This document shows, one piece after another, positions 36,467-43,967 of a stretch of 64,000 nt of DNA (position 1 is its first letter; each line of letters starts with the position of its first letter). The position numbers and the translations under genes are program-made. The stretch is from positions 777,381 through 841,380 of the forward strand of contig NZ_FPKU01000002.1 in NCBI RefSeq assembly GCF_900119845.1. The letters run 5' to 3'. The stretch comes from Devosia enhydra. Lineage in GTDB: Bacteria; Pseudomonadota; Alphaproteobacteria; Rhizobiales; Devosiaceae. Under the pieces are notes generated by a model that ran no database searches, was not told the DNA's origin, and saw only the letters and a list, made by a program, of their open reading frames with translations.

Positions 36467-37240
36467 TCAGATCTTGCCGGCGGCCCTGAGGTCGGCCTGC
36501 AGCTTGGCCTGGTAGGCGGCGCGCGCTGCTTCGTCTACCTTGGCGCTTTCCCCGAAATAGACGAAGCCCAGCGCCCGCCGCGCCCGGGTCGGCGAGGTGT
36601 TGGGGCCGGCCCAGTGGATGGTCTTGGAGTGATGCATCAGGAAGGTGCCGGCCTCGCCGGGAAAGGCGACGGTCCCCTCCCTGTCCCCCTCCGTGCCGAA
36701 ATCGGTGATCCCCTGCGAGAAGCCGAGGATTTCCGATCGTCCATGCGGCCGATAGCCGGGCACGCGATGCGAGCCGCGCACATAGTGGATGCAGCCATTT
36801 TCGGGGTCGACGCGCTCCAGCGCCAGCCAGCCGGTCACCGCGGCGGGCGGGTTGAAGTGAAAGTAATAGCCATCCTGATGCGGCGGGGTCGGCTTGCCTA
36901 TGCCGGCCGGCTTGTTGAAATATTCGAGGTTCACCGCCCTCGCCTTTTCTCCCAGCATCGCCTCGGCGAGGCTGCGTATGGTGTCGGTCTCCAGCAGGTC
37001 GCGGAAATAGGCGTCATACATCTGCATGTTCTGCATCTGCTTGAGCGTGCCGCGATTGCCCTTTTCCTCGTAGAACACCTCGGTGTCCTTCATCTCCGGC
37101 ACGCGGGTTTCGCAATAGCGTTCGAACTCGCGATTGATCTCGGCCATCTTTTCCGGCCCGAAGAGCGGGGTGATGGCGATGAAGCCGTCGCGGTCGAAAT
37201 CGCTCTTGAGGCTCGCGATGGGGGGATGGGGCTCGATCAT
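36467..37240 (-). CDS. Phytanoyl-CoA dioxygenase family protein
   Basis: A 257-residue Fe(II)/2-oxoglutarate-dependent oxygenase. The iron ligands are HQD (His121, Asp123) and distal His209 in TIHWAG; an Arg pair (221-222) can bind 2-oxoglutarate. The start at 37240 gives the family's DGFIAITPLF N-terminus and follows GGAG. It is divergent from an AraC regulator that probably controls it. The 185-bp gap to the convergent aldolase gene contains only short GC palindromes. Substrate unknown; it could hydroxylate or demethylate an exotic sugar or betaine. Confidence 0.88.
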   Translation of the reverse strand: MIEPHPPIASLKSDFDRDGFIAITPLFGPEKMAEINREFERYCETRVPEMKDTEVFYEEKGNRGTLKQMQNMQMYDAYFRDLLETDTIRSLAEAMLGEKARAVNLEYFNKPAGIGKPTPPHQDGYYFHFNPPAAVTGWLALERVDPENGCIHYVRGSHRVPGYRPHGRSEILGFSQGITDFGTEGDREGTVAFPGEAGTFLMHHSKTIHWAGPNTSPTRARRALGFVYFGESAKVDEAARAAYQAKLQADLRAAGKI

Positions 37241-37425
37241 TGTGGCGCGCTCCGTCGTGGGGTGTCGCCCCATCTGAGACCAGCGGGCCGCCCGCGTCTG
37301 TTGAGGAGTGCGGCAGGAGGCTCGGAATTCCGATTGCGCCGCCTCCGCGCCTCTGGCCTTCCCCGCCTCTTCGCGCTTCCCTTGCCGCCGGCGCAGGTCC
37401 CGCGCCGCCATCGAGGCCAACACTG

Positions 37426-38253
37426 ATGCCGCCGGCCCTCTCCGCCTCACCCATCGAGACCGCCGACAGCGCCCCGGCGATCACCCTGGGCGAGCACCGG
37501 CTCGGCCGTTTCGACCGTCGCATGCCGATCGGGCCGGCCTGCTGGAGCTTCCACGACCTGTTCTGGGTGCATGAGGGCAGCGTCAGGCTCGATGTGGGCG
37601 GGGTTTCGGGGCTGGTCCTGTCTGCCCCGGCGGGCCTGCTGATCCTGCCCCAGACCGAATTTGCCGGCTCCGCCATCGGCGGCTTTGCCACTGCCTCGAT
37701 CTGCCATTTCAGCTGGCCGGGCGCCGCACCGGCCTTCCAGGGGCCCGGCCATCGCCTCGTCCGCCCGGGCGAAGCGCTGCACGTGCAGGCCATGCTGCGG
37801 CTCAGCCTCGATCTCGTTTCCGGCCAGGGCGCCGCCGATCTGGCGCGTCGGCAGCGGCTCCTGCGCGCCATCATCGACTGCTTCGATGGTCCGGCCCCCG
37901 CAGCCCCCGATACGGCCGCCCCCCGCGACGCCGGCCTCGAGCTGGCCTGGCGGCAGGCGCTCTCGGCGCTCCACAAGATGCGCACCTTGAGCGATGTCGC
38001 GGCGCTGATGGGGGTGCATGAAAGCGCCCTGCGCGCCCGCCACCGACGCCACTACCGCACCTCGGCGGGCAGCCATCTGCGCGAGTTGCGCCTGAGGCGC
38101 GCCGAGGATCTTCTCGCCACGACGCGATTTCCCTTAGGCGAAATCGCCCGCACTGTGGGCTATGGTCACGCCGAAACCTTCATCGCCGCCTTCCAGCGCA
38201 GCCGCGGCTGCACCCCGGGCGAATTCCGCCACCGCTCCAATCCCTTCGCCTGA
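37426..38253 (+). CDS. AraC-family transcriptional regulator
   Basis: A 275-residue protein with an N-terminal cupin-like sensing domain (about 15-120, FHDLFWVHEGSVRL) and a C-terminal double HTH (about 175-268) with MRTLSDVAALMGVHESALRARHRRHY and the conserved second helix FPLGEIARTVGYGHAETFIAAFQR. Its start lies 185 bp from the divergent dioxygenase start. The given start is the ATG nearest the domain; the frame remains open upstream. Likely a local activator. Confidence 0.87.
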   Translation: MPPALSASPIETADSAPAITLGEHRLGRFDRRMPIGPACWSFHDLFWVHEGSVRLDVGGVSGLVLSAPAGLLILPQTEFAGSAIGGFATASICHFSWPGAAPAFQGPGHRLVRPGEALHVQAMLRLSLDLVSGQGAADLARRQRLLRAIIDCFDGPAPAAPDTAAPRDAGLELAWRQALSALHKMRTLSDVAALMGVHESALRARHRRHYRTSAGSHLRELRLRRAEDLLATTRFPLGEIARTVGYGHAETFIAAFQRSRGCTPGEFRHRSNPFA

Positions 38254-38269
38254 AAGCCCCTTGAGCCCC

Positions 38270-40528
38270 GTGACCGTCCCGCCCGAACCCACCGACTATG
38301 CCAAGCTGCGCAAGATGCCGTTCTATTTCGGCTATTCGGTGCTCACGGCCACGGCGGTGCTGTGCACCGTGGGCGCGCCGCTCGTGCTGTTCGCCGCCGA
38401 GCTCAATATCGACAAGGACAGGATCGGGATGATCGGGGGCATCCTGCCGCTCTTCCAGATCCTGGGCATTGCGAGCCTCCCGGTCATCCTGCGCTTCGGC
38501 ACGCGGCGCGTCGCGGCCCTCGCGCTCATTGCCCGCTACATCTTCCTTTTGCCGCTCTTCATCGCCCCGCTTTTTCTTGATCGGCCCGACATCGCCTTCG
38601 CGCTGATCCTCATCTCGGTGGTGTGCTACGCGGTCTGCCGCACCCTTTCGGAGGCGGCCGCCACCCCCTGGTCGCAGGAATTCATCCCGCGGCTGGTGCG
38701 CGGGCAGATCAGCGGCAAGATCGCGCTCGCTTATCTGCCGGTGGCGTTGATCGGCTCGTTCCTCATCCAGCTCTGGCTCGATGGGCAAGAGGGCATCGGC
38801 CGCTTCCTGCCGGTCTTTGTCATCGGCATCCTCATCGGCATTGCCGGGGGCGCGATGCTTTTCGGCCTCGATGGCGGGCGCCCGCGCCCCAGCCGCGGCA
38901 CGGCGCGCGCGGCGCTGGCCCAGCTCGCGGTGCCGCTGCGCGACCGCAACTTCATCGCCTTTCTCTATTCCTCGGGCACGCAATATCTCGTCTTTTCGGC
39001 CCTCAACATCTTCCTCATCCTGTTCTTTCGCGAAAGGCTGGGCATTTCGAGCGGCCAGATCGTGCTCATGGCGGCGCTCGTGCCGGTGGGGGCGGCGGCG
39101 GGCAGCTATGCGGCGGGCTGGTTCATCGACCGGCACGGCACCCGCGCCATCCGCATCACGCTCCAGGCCCTGCAGGTTTTGCTGCTGCTCGCGCTGCCCT
39201 TCCTGCATCCGGGCCTGCCGGGCGTGGGCATCCTTGCGGGCGCCGTCTTCTTCCTCTTCGGCTTCCTCGTGCAGGGGGCGATGGTGGGGGGCAGCGTCTA
39301 CATGCTCAACTACGTGCCGCCCACCGAGCGCGAAAGCTACATGGCGCTCGCCTACAGCAGCGACGGCATTTTCGGGGGCGGGCTCACCGTCATGGCCGGC
39401 ATCCTCGTGCAGGCCTTCGAGGTCTCGAGCCTCGATCTCGGCCCCGTCGCGCTCGGCGGCTATGAGGCGCTGTTTTTGGCCGGCGCCCTCGTCACAATCA
39501 GCTCGGCGGCGGTCTTTGCGCTGCTCAAGGAGGAGGGAGCGACCGGGGTGCGCGATTTCCTCGGCCAGTTCTCCACCGGCAATCCGCTGCGCGCGCTCTG
39601 GGGCATCCAGCGCTTTTCGAGCTTCACCTCCGAGCAGCGCCGCCGCGATCTCGCCTATGGCTTTGGCGGCACGGGCAGCACGCTCGCCAAGGACGAGCTG
39701 ATCTCGGCCCTCTCCGACCCGAGCTTCGATGTCCGCCACGAGGCGATCCGGGCACTGGCCCGCCTGCCCGCCACCCCCAAGGCGATCCGCGCGCTCGAGG
39801 ATATCCTGGGCTATCACGGGCTCATCGAGCTCCAATATGCCGCCATCGACACGCTGGGCCAGTTGCGCTCCACGGCCAGCGCGCCGCGCATCGTACCGTT
39901 TCTCGATGATGGCAATCGCCTGTTGCGGTCGCGCGCCGCCCGCTCGCTGGGCGATCTGCGCGCCGAGGCCGCGCTGCCCGCCATTCGCGCCATGCTGGCG
40001 AGCGATCCCGATATCGATTGCCGGCTCGCGGCCGCCTCGGCCCTGGGCAAGTTCGGCGATCGCGACAGCGTTTCCGGCCTCGTCGCCCTTTATGCCGCCG
40101 CTGCCCGCGATCCGGACCGGATCAGCGAGCCGCGCAGCAAGGTGGTGCTGCTGGCGCTCGCCAAGATCCTCGGGCTCGAGGAGAGTTTCGCGCGCAACTG
40201 GCGCCGCGAGGAGCGCATGACGGGCTATTGCCTGCCGGGGCTGCTCACCCGGCTCGCGGGCGTGCTCGATGCGCGGACCCCCGAGGGAAAGCAGGGAAGG
40301 GAGGCGCTGACCCGCGCCGCTGCCGGGCTCGGCACCGGCCCGACCGGGGAGAGCTTTGCCGCCCTCTGCGCTATGCGCCCGCTGCTGGTCCGCTCACGCC
40401 ACCCCGATGCGCCGCTGGTGGTCGCGCTCATCGATGGCACGGCGAGCCTCCCCGATCCCCACCGGGCGCTCCTCATCCTCCTCGCCATCGCCGCCCGCCA
40501 CGTCCTGCGCCCGGCGCGCGGCACCTGA
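38270..40528 (+). CDS. MFS transporter fused to C-terminal HEAT repeats
   Basis: A 752-residue membrane protein. Residues about 10-455 form a 12-TM MFS core (MPFYFGYSVLTATAVL, ILPLFQILGIASLPVIL, RTLSEAAATPWSQEFIPRLVRG, SGTQYLVFSALNIFLIL, MALAYSSDGIFGGG). From about 500 to 650 there are HEAT or PBS-lyase-like repeats: SDPSFDVRHEAIRALARL, ELQYAAIDTLGQL, LLRSRAARSLGDLRAEAALPAIRAML and DCRLAAASALGKFGDRDS. The extra domain is cytosolic and probably binds a partner. The start is the GTG at 38270, just after the AraC gene (TTG at 38261 also possible). Substrate unknown. Confidence 0.87.
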   Translation: MTVPPEPTDYAKLRKMPFYFGYSVLTATAVLCTVGAPLVLFAAELNIDKDRIGMIGGILPLFQILGIASLPVILRFGTRRVAALALIARYIFLLPLFIAPLFLDRPDIAFALILISVVCYAVCRTLSEAAATPWSQEFIPRLVRGQISGKIALAYLPVALIGSFLIQLWLDGQEGIGRFLPVFVIGILIGIAGGAMLFGLDGGRPRPSRGTARAALAQLAVPLRDRNFIAFLYSSGTQYLVFSALNIFLILFFRERLGISSGQIVLMAALVPVGAAAGSYAAGWFIDRHGTRAIRITLQALQVLLLLALPFLHPGLPGVGILAGAVFFLFGFLVQGAMVGGSVYMLNYVPPTERESYMALAYSSDGIFGGGLTVMAGILVQAFEVSSLDLGPVALGGYEALFLAGALVTISSAAVFALLKEEGATGVRDFLGQFSTGNPLRALWGIQRFSSFTSEQRRRDLAYGFGGTGSTLAKDELISALSDPSFDVRHEAIRALARLPATPKAIRALEDILGYHGLIELQYAAIDTLGQLRSTASAPRIVPFLDDGNRLLRSRAARSLGDLRAEAALPAIRAMLASDPDIDCRLAAASALGKFGDRDSVSGLVALYAAAARDPDRISEPRSKVVLLALAKILGLEESFARNWRREERMTGYCLPGLLTRLAGVLDARTPEGKQGREALTRAAAGLGTGPTGESFAALCAMRPLLVRSRHPDAPLVVALIDGTASLPDPHRALLILLAIAARHVLRPARGT

Positions 40529-40544
40529 AGGCCGAGGCTTTCTT

Positions 40545-40592
40545 ACCTCTCCCTATGGGCGCGAGGTCGGCCGAAGGCCGGGTGAGGGGGCC
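40545..40592 (-). repeat. REP-like element, inverted copy of 40716-40766
   Basis: Read on the minus strand it gives ggccccctcacccggc..., followed by cgacct and a degenerate ACCTCTCCC/GGGAGAGGT-type palindrome. The 15-base core CCGGGTGAGGGGGCC (40578-40592) is the exact reverse complement of 40716-40730. Confidence 0.75.
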
Positions 40593-40649
40593 TCGCCCTA
40601 GGCGCAATGTAGAGAGCCTCGCCCCAGCACTAACCCCACGCACGGCGTC

Positions 40650-40669
40650 ATTCCCGCGAAAGCGGGAAT
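40650..40669. repeat. REP-type palindrome ATTCCCGC-GAAA-GCGGGAAT
   Basis: A perfect 8-bp inverted repeat with a GAAA tetraloop, preceded by CGTC and followed by CCAG. This core is a familiar intergenic palindrome in alphaproteobacterial genomes. Confidence 0.8.
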
Positions 40670-40715
40670 CCAGTTTTTATTTCAGCACCTTGCGGAATTC
40701 AGTGCCCCTGGCCAA

Positions 40716-40766
40716 GGCCCCCTCACCCGGCGCTGACGCGCCGACCTCTCCCCCAAAGGGAGAGGT
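40716..40766 (+). repeat. REP-like element, direct copy
   Basis: GGCCCCCTCACCCGG core followed by a GCGC-rich arm (cgctgacgcgccg) and then the first ACCTCTCCC-CCAAA-GGGAGAGGT palindrome. It pairs as an inverted copy with 40545-40592. Confidence 0.75.
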
Positions 40767-40937
40767 GAAGAGGGTCCCCGCACTCAGCATCATGCCAGAG
40801 CCGCCATTCCCGAGCCGTGTGCACCCCTTACCTCTCCCCCAAAGGGAGAGGTGAAGAGGGGCCTCGCACTCAGCATCATGCCAGCCCCCCATTCCCGAGC
40901 CTTTCGCACCCCTTACCTCTCCCCCAAAGGGAGAGGT
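40744..40937. repeat. Three tandem ~85-bp units, each with a 9-bp palindrome
   Basis: Identical 23-bp palindromes ACCTCTCCC-CCAAA-GGGAGAGGT occur at 40744-40766, 40830-40852 and 40915-40937, spaced 86 and 85 bp. The sequences between them are also near-identical (gaagaggg...cgcactcagcatcatgcca...cattcccgagcc...caccccttacc), so it is a tandem duplication of a REP-like unit rather than a CRISPR. Confidence 0.88.
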
Positions 40938-40992
40938 GAAGAGGGGCCTCGCCTCGCGCACCATCTCCAACGTCCCGCCCACCATCCGCCAG

Positions 40993-41493
40993 CTATCGAC
41001 CGCCCTCACCCGACTTGCGGCCCGGCCAGCCCATCAGCAGCTGCGCCGACGCTTCCGCCTCGCGCGCCTTTGCGGGGTCCTTGAACACCTTCATCACGCA
41101 GCGCGGCTCGGTGCGGCTGATCGCGTCGTAAACGAGGTGGTAGCCGGTCTTGTCCATGATCGGCCCGATCCAGCCGGCGCAATGGTCGCAATAGCGCGTC
41201 ATCGGTTTGGCGTCATTGTCCATCGCCTTGGCGAGGCTGGGGCAGGCATGCATGTGCAATTCCAGCCGGTCCTCGTGGAGGTCGAGATCGAGGCCGCAAT
41301 TCTCCTCGTCCTTGATCACGCTCCAGTACTGGTACATGCCGGCGAGCCCGCGCGTCTCGATCAGCTCCAGGATGTGCTTTTCCTGGTTCTTGCTGATTTC
41401 GAGCCAATAGAGCTCGAGATCCGCCTCCCCTTGCGTCTCGAGGAACTTGAAGACCTCGTTGTAGAACCGCGTGAAGTGATCGCTGGGGATCAT
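40993..41493 (-). CDS. Conserved Cys-containing protein, possibly ATC-hydrolase-like (B)
   Basis: A 166-residue cytosolic protein, helical N-terminal part, then LHMHACPSLAKA (Cys at about 84), RYCDHCAGWIG (two Cys at about 102-105), a small central sheet (TGYHLVYDAI) and PRCVMKVF. The pattern of ACP ... YC..C ... G ... C resembles the L-2-amino-thiazoline-4-carboxylic acid hydrolase-like family (PF14196) but I cannot verify this. It overlaps the upstream paralogous gene by 4 nt and lies in the same operon as the NagA-like deacetylase. The Cys could bind metal or form a catalytic thiol. Exact function unknown. Confidence 0.72.
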   Translation of the reverse strand: MIPSDHFTRFYNEVFKFLETQGEADLELYWLEISKNQEKHILELIETRGLAGMYQYWSVIKDEENCGLDLDLHEDRLELHMHACPSLAKAMDNDAKPMTRYCDHCAGWIGPIMDKTGYHLVYDAISRTEPRCVMKVFKDPAKAREAEASAQLLMGWPGRKSGEGGR

Positions 41494-41954
41494 GCGCGCC
41501 TCCTGATGATCTGGCGGCAGGCGCCGGGGCCGGTGATCTCTGTCGTGATCGCAAAAGGCGAGCCCTCGGCGATAGCTTCATTCACCACGCTGGTCTGGTC
41601 GCAAAAATGCGGCGAGACCGCGCCGGCGATCTTGTGCACATGGTGCCAGGCCGGGCAGCGGCGCACCGTCAGCACGATCTCGTCGGGGCCCACGTCGATG
41701 TCGTAATCGGCGTTCTCGCGGGTAAAGAAGTGCCGCCAGTGCCGCACCATCTCGTCCCGGTCCCCGGCAAGGACATGCCGGCGCAGATCGGCATAGACGT
41801 CGGTGCCCATCTTGCGGAAGATGTCGTGCAAGACGTCGATGCCATAGCGGCCCACGATGAAATCGATCGTGGTGTTGACCGCCCCGTGGAAGTCGAGATG
41901 CACATTGCCCTCTTCCTGATAACGCAGCGGGGGCGGTTCAAGCGGCTCTGGCAT
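41490..41954 (-). CDS. Conserved Cys-containing protein, possibly ATC-hydrolase-like (A)
   Basis: A 154-residue protein with the same layout as its downstream neighbour: a helical N-terminal half (DFHGAVNTTIDFIVGRYGIDV), a strand leading to VRRCPAWHHVHK, then SPHFCDQTSVVNEA and EITGPGACRQII. The shared CP, FC/YC and terminal C motifs point to a paralogous pair that probably forms a hetero-oligomer. Its start overlaps the NagA-like gene end (41938-41954) and its end overlaps the next start (ATGA), so stoichiometric production is likely. Confidence 0.72.
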   Translation of the reverse strand: MPEPLEPPPLRYQEEGNVHLDFHGAVNTTIDFIVGRYGIDVLHDIFRKMGTDVYADLRRHVLAGDRDEMVRHWRHFFTRENADYDIDVGPDEIVLTVRRCPAWHHVHKIAGAVSPHFCDQTSVVNEAIAEGSPFAITTEITGPGACRQIIRRRA

Positions 41955-43131
41955 GGCTGTCCCTCTGGTAATGCACGCTCCCGCCGATCACGGTTTCCAC
42001 CACCGACAGATCGGCCGCATCGAGCAGCACGAAATCGGCGAGCTTGCCCTTCTCGATGCTGCCCAGATCCGCGTCGCGACCGATGACACGGGCCGGCACC
42101 AGGCTTGCGGCATGGGCTGCCTGCACGAGGTCGACACCGGCCATGCCGATATAGTTGCGCATCGCCTCGTCCGAGGTCAAAGACGATCCGCAGAGCCCGC
42201 CCTTGCGGTCGCGCACCGCCTTTCCGGGCGCGCTGGTGACGAAATAGCCCGGATAGAACTCGAATTCGGTGCCCGGCAGGCCGGCATATTTCATCGAATC
42301 CGTCTCGAGAAAAACCCGGTCCGCCGGCAGTTGTGCCAGGATGCGCAGCAGCTTGGGGTGGGCGTGGATGCCGTCGGCGACCACCCCCAGCGCCAGGTGC
42401 CGCTCGGCCAGAAGCGCATCGGGCAGGGAAAACACATGCACGCCCGAATTGTCCGGGGGCAGGGCGCGCATCACGTCATACATGTGGGTGACCGCATCGA
42501 TGCCCCAGCCCACATAGCGTGACACATCCTCGGGCGCCGCCTGGCTGTGCCCGAAATGGATCGAGACGCCATGGGCCCGCATCAGGGCGATGAAGGCCTG
42601 GGCGCCGGGCAGTTCGGGGGCGATGGTCACCGCCGCCAGTCGCCCGCCCGCCGCCTCCAGCATCATGGCGCCCAGTGCCTCGGAGGGCAGTTGCAGGTTC
42701 TGCGGGTTGTGTGCGCCGGGCGAATTGAAGCACGGGCCCTCGCTGTGGATGCCGAGCGCGCGCGCCCCCGTGGCCTTGCCGCAGGCGTCCGAAAGGCGCT
42801 TCAACGTCTCTGCGAAGGCGGCGGGCGGCTGGCAGCCGATCGAGGGCAGGAAGCCGGTGACCCCCCGTGCCGGCAGCTTGGCGGCGGAATCGGCGACGCC
42901 GTCCGGGGTGGCGTCGGCATAATGGTTGATGTCGAAACCATGCTGCAACAGGTCGATCATGCCGGGAAACACCAGTCTTCCGGCGGCGCTTCGTGTCGTC
43001 CAGTCAGTTCCCGTCGCGGTTCCGGGCAGAACAAGGTCGACGATCCGGCCGTTCTCGACAAGCACGTCGCGCTGCAGGAGCCCGGTGGGCGAGACCACGA
43101 GGCCCCCGGCCCACTTCTGCTTGACACCCAT
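41938..43131 (-). CDS. N-acetylglucosamine-6-phosphate deacetylase-like amidohydrolase
   Basis: A 397-residue TIM-barrel metal hydrolase. Start at 43131 is favoured by AGAGG 7 nt upstream; the ATG at 43152 has none. Motifs: FPGMIDLLQHG (His64), GIHSEGPCFN (His129, Glu131), HFGHSQA (His195), VTHMYDVM (His216, the canonical HLFNAM variant) and LETDSMKYAGLPG (Asp278). This is the NagA subtype lacking the N-terminal HxH, but PC replaces the usual PF after EG and THMYDVM is divergent, so a variant N-acyl sugar is likely. Operon with two small Cys proteins; divergent from an SDR. Confidence 0.86.
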   Translation of the reverse strand: MGVKQKWAGGLVVSPTGLLQRDVLVENGRIVDLVLPGTATGTDWTTRSAAGRLVFPGMIDLLQHGFDINHYADATPDGVADSAAKLPARGVTGFLPSIGCQPPAAFAETLKRLSDACGKATGARALGIHSEGPCFNSPGAHNPQNLQLPSEALGAMMLEAAGGRLAAVTIAPELPGAQAFIALMRAHGVSIHFGHSQAAPEDVSRYVGWGIDAVTHMYDVMRALPPDNSGVHVFSLPDALLAERHLALGVVADGIHAHPKLLRILAQLPADRVFLETDSMKYAGLPGTEFEFYPGYFVTSAPGKAVRDRKGGLCGSSLTSDEAMRNYIGMAGVDLVQAAHAASLVPARVIGRDADLGSIEKGKLADFVLLDAADLSVVETVIGGSVHYQRDSHARAA

Positions 43132-43145
43132 AGGGGAACCTCTAT

Positions 43146-43165
43146 TTAGCATGTTATTATGCTAA
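43146..43165. promoter_or_regulatory. Candidate operator TTAGCAT-N6-ATGCTAA
   Basis: A perfect 7-bp inverted repeat, AT-rich, sits in the 65-bp divergent gap between the NagA-like and SDR genes. Position and symmetry suit a repressor of both operons, most simply the GntR at 43964. It includes the TTATGCTAATGAG element also seen near 31815. Confidence 0.6.
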
Positions 43166-43196
43166 TGAGTTAACCTAACGCGCGCGGGGTGTAAAT

Positions 43197-43967
43197 ATGG
43201 CTGGCCGCACCGTCTGCATCACCGGCTCCACCCAGGGCATCGGGCTCGGCATCGCGCGTGCCTTCGCCCAGGCAGGCTATCGCATCGTGCTCAATTCGCA
43301 CCGTCGCGACGCGGCTGCCGAGGCCGCCATCGCCGAAATCGGCGCGCTCACTGAAACGGCCTTCTGCGAGGTCGACCTCTCCCTCTCCGGGGGCGGGGAA
43401 AAGCTCGTCGCCGAGGCGATCGGACAGTGGGGCCATCTCGATACGCTCGTCAACAATGCCGGCACCTTTGCCGATACGTCTTTCGGCGAACTGACCGAAG
43501 CGATCTTCGAGCGCACCTTCGCGCTCAATGTGCGGGCCTATCTCTTTGCCGCGCAGGCCTTCGCCAATGCCGTGCCCGAAGGGGCCGAGGGGCGCAGCAT
43601 CATCTGCGTCGGTTCGACCAATTCCATGGCCGCAGAGCGCAACAGCGTCATCTACGATACCTCCAAGGGCGCGGTGCTGATGCTGGTCAAATCGCTGGCG
43701 GTCACGCTCGCTGCGCGCGGCATCCGCGTCAACGGGCTGGGGCCCGGGCTCGTGCGCACCCCGCTCACCGAGGGCGCGCTCTCCAACGATCTTCTGCGCG
43801 CTCAGCTCTCGCGCCAGATCCCGCTCGGCCGCATCGGGGTGCCCGACGATATCGGGGGGGCTGCGGTGTTCCTTGCCTCGCCCGAGGCGCGCTATATAAC
43901 CGGCCAGATGCTGTTCGTGGATGGCGGCATTCTCGCCAACCAGCTCTCCTGGGGTCTTGATCCGTGA
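43197..43967 (+). CDS. SDR family oxidoreductase
   Basis: A 256-residue classical SDR with TGSTQGIG (9-16), LVNNAGTF, VGSTNSMAAER and the catalytic YDTSK (about 156-160), ending FVDGGILANQ. It has GGGGTG 8 nt upstream of its ATG. The stop overlaps the GTG of the regulator. It probably acts on the product of, or alternative substrate to, the NagA-like deacetylase transcribed in the other direction. Confidence 0.88.
   Translation: MAGRTVCITGSTQGIGLGIARAFAQAGYRIVLNSHRRDAAAEAAIAEIGALTETAFCEVDLSLSGGGEKLVAEAIGQWGHLDTLVNNAGTFADTSFGELTEAIFERTFALNVRAYLFAAQAFANAVPEGAEGRSIICVGSTNSMAAERNSVIYDTSKGAVLMLVKSLAVTLAARGIRVNGLGPGLVRTPLTEGALSNDLLRAQLSRQIPLGRIGVPDDIGGAAVFLASPEARYITGQMLFVDGGILANQLSWGLDP

Larger units (their letters stand above)
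40529..40992. other. Repeat-rich intergenic region between convergent genes
   Basis: No gene found. It holds an inverted pair of GGCCCCCTCACCCGG-containing elements, an ATTCCCGC-GAAA-GCGGGAAT palindrome and a tandem array of three palindromes, listed separately. It lies between two convergent operons, a usual place for REP-like elements and bidirectional termination. Confidence 0.8.

Noticed and set aside
40744-40937. CRISPR-like repeats
   Set aside because: The units are self-complementary and the sequence between palindromes is itself repeated, so there are no unique spacers and no cas genes; they are REP-like tandem duplications.
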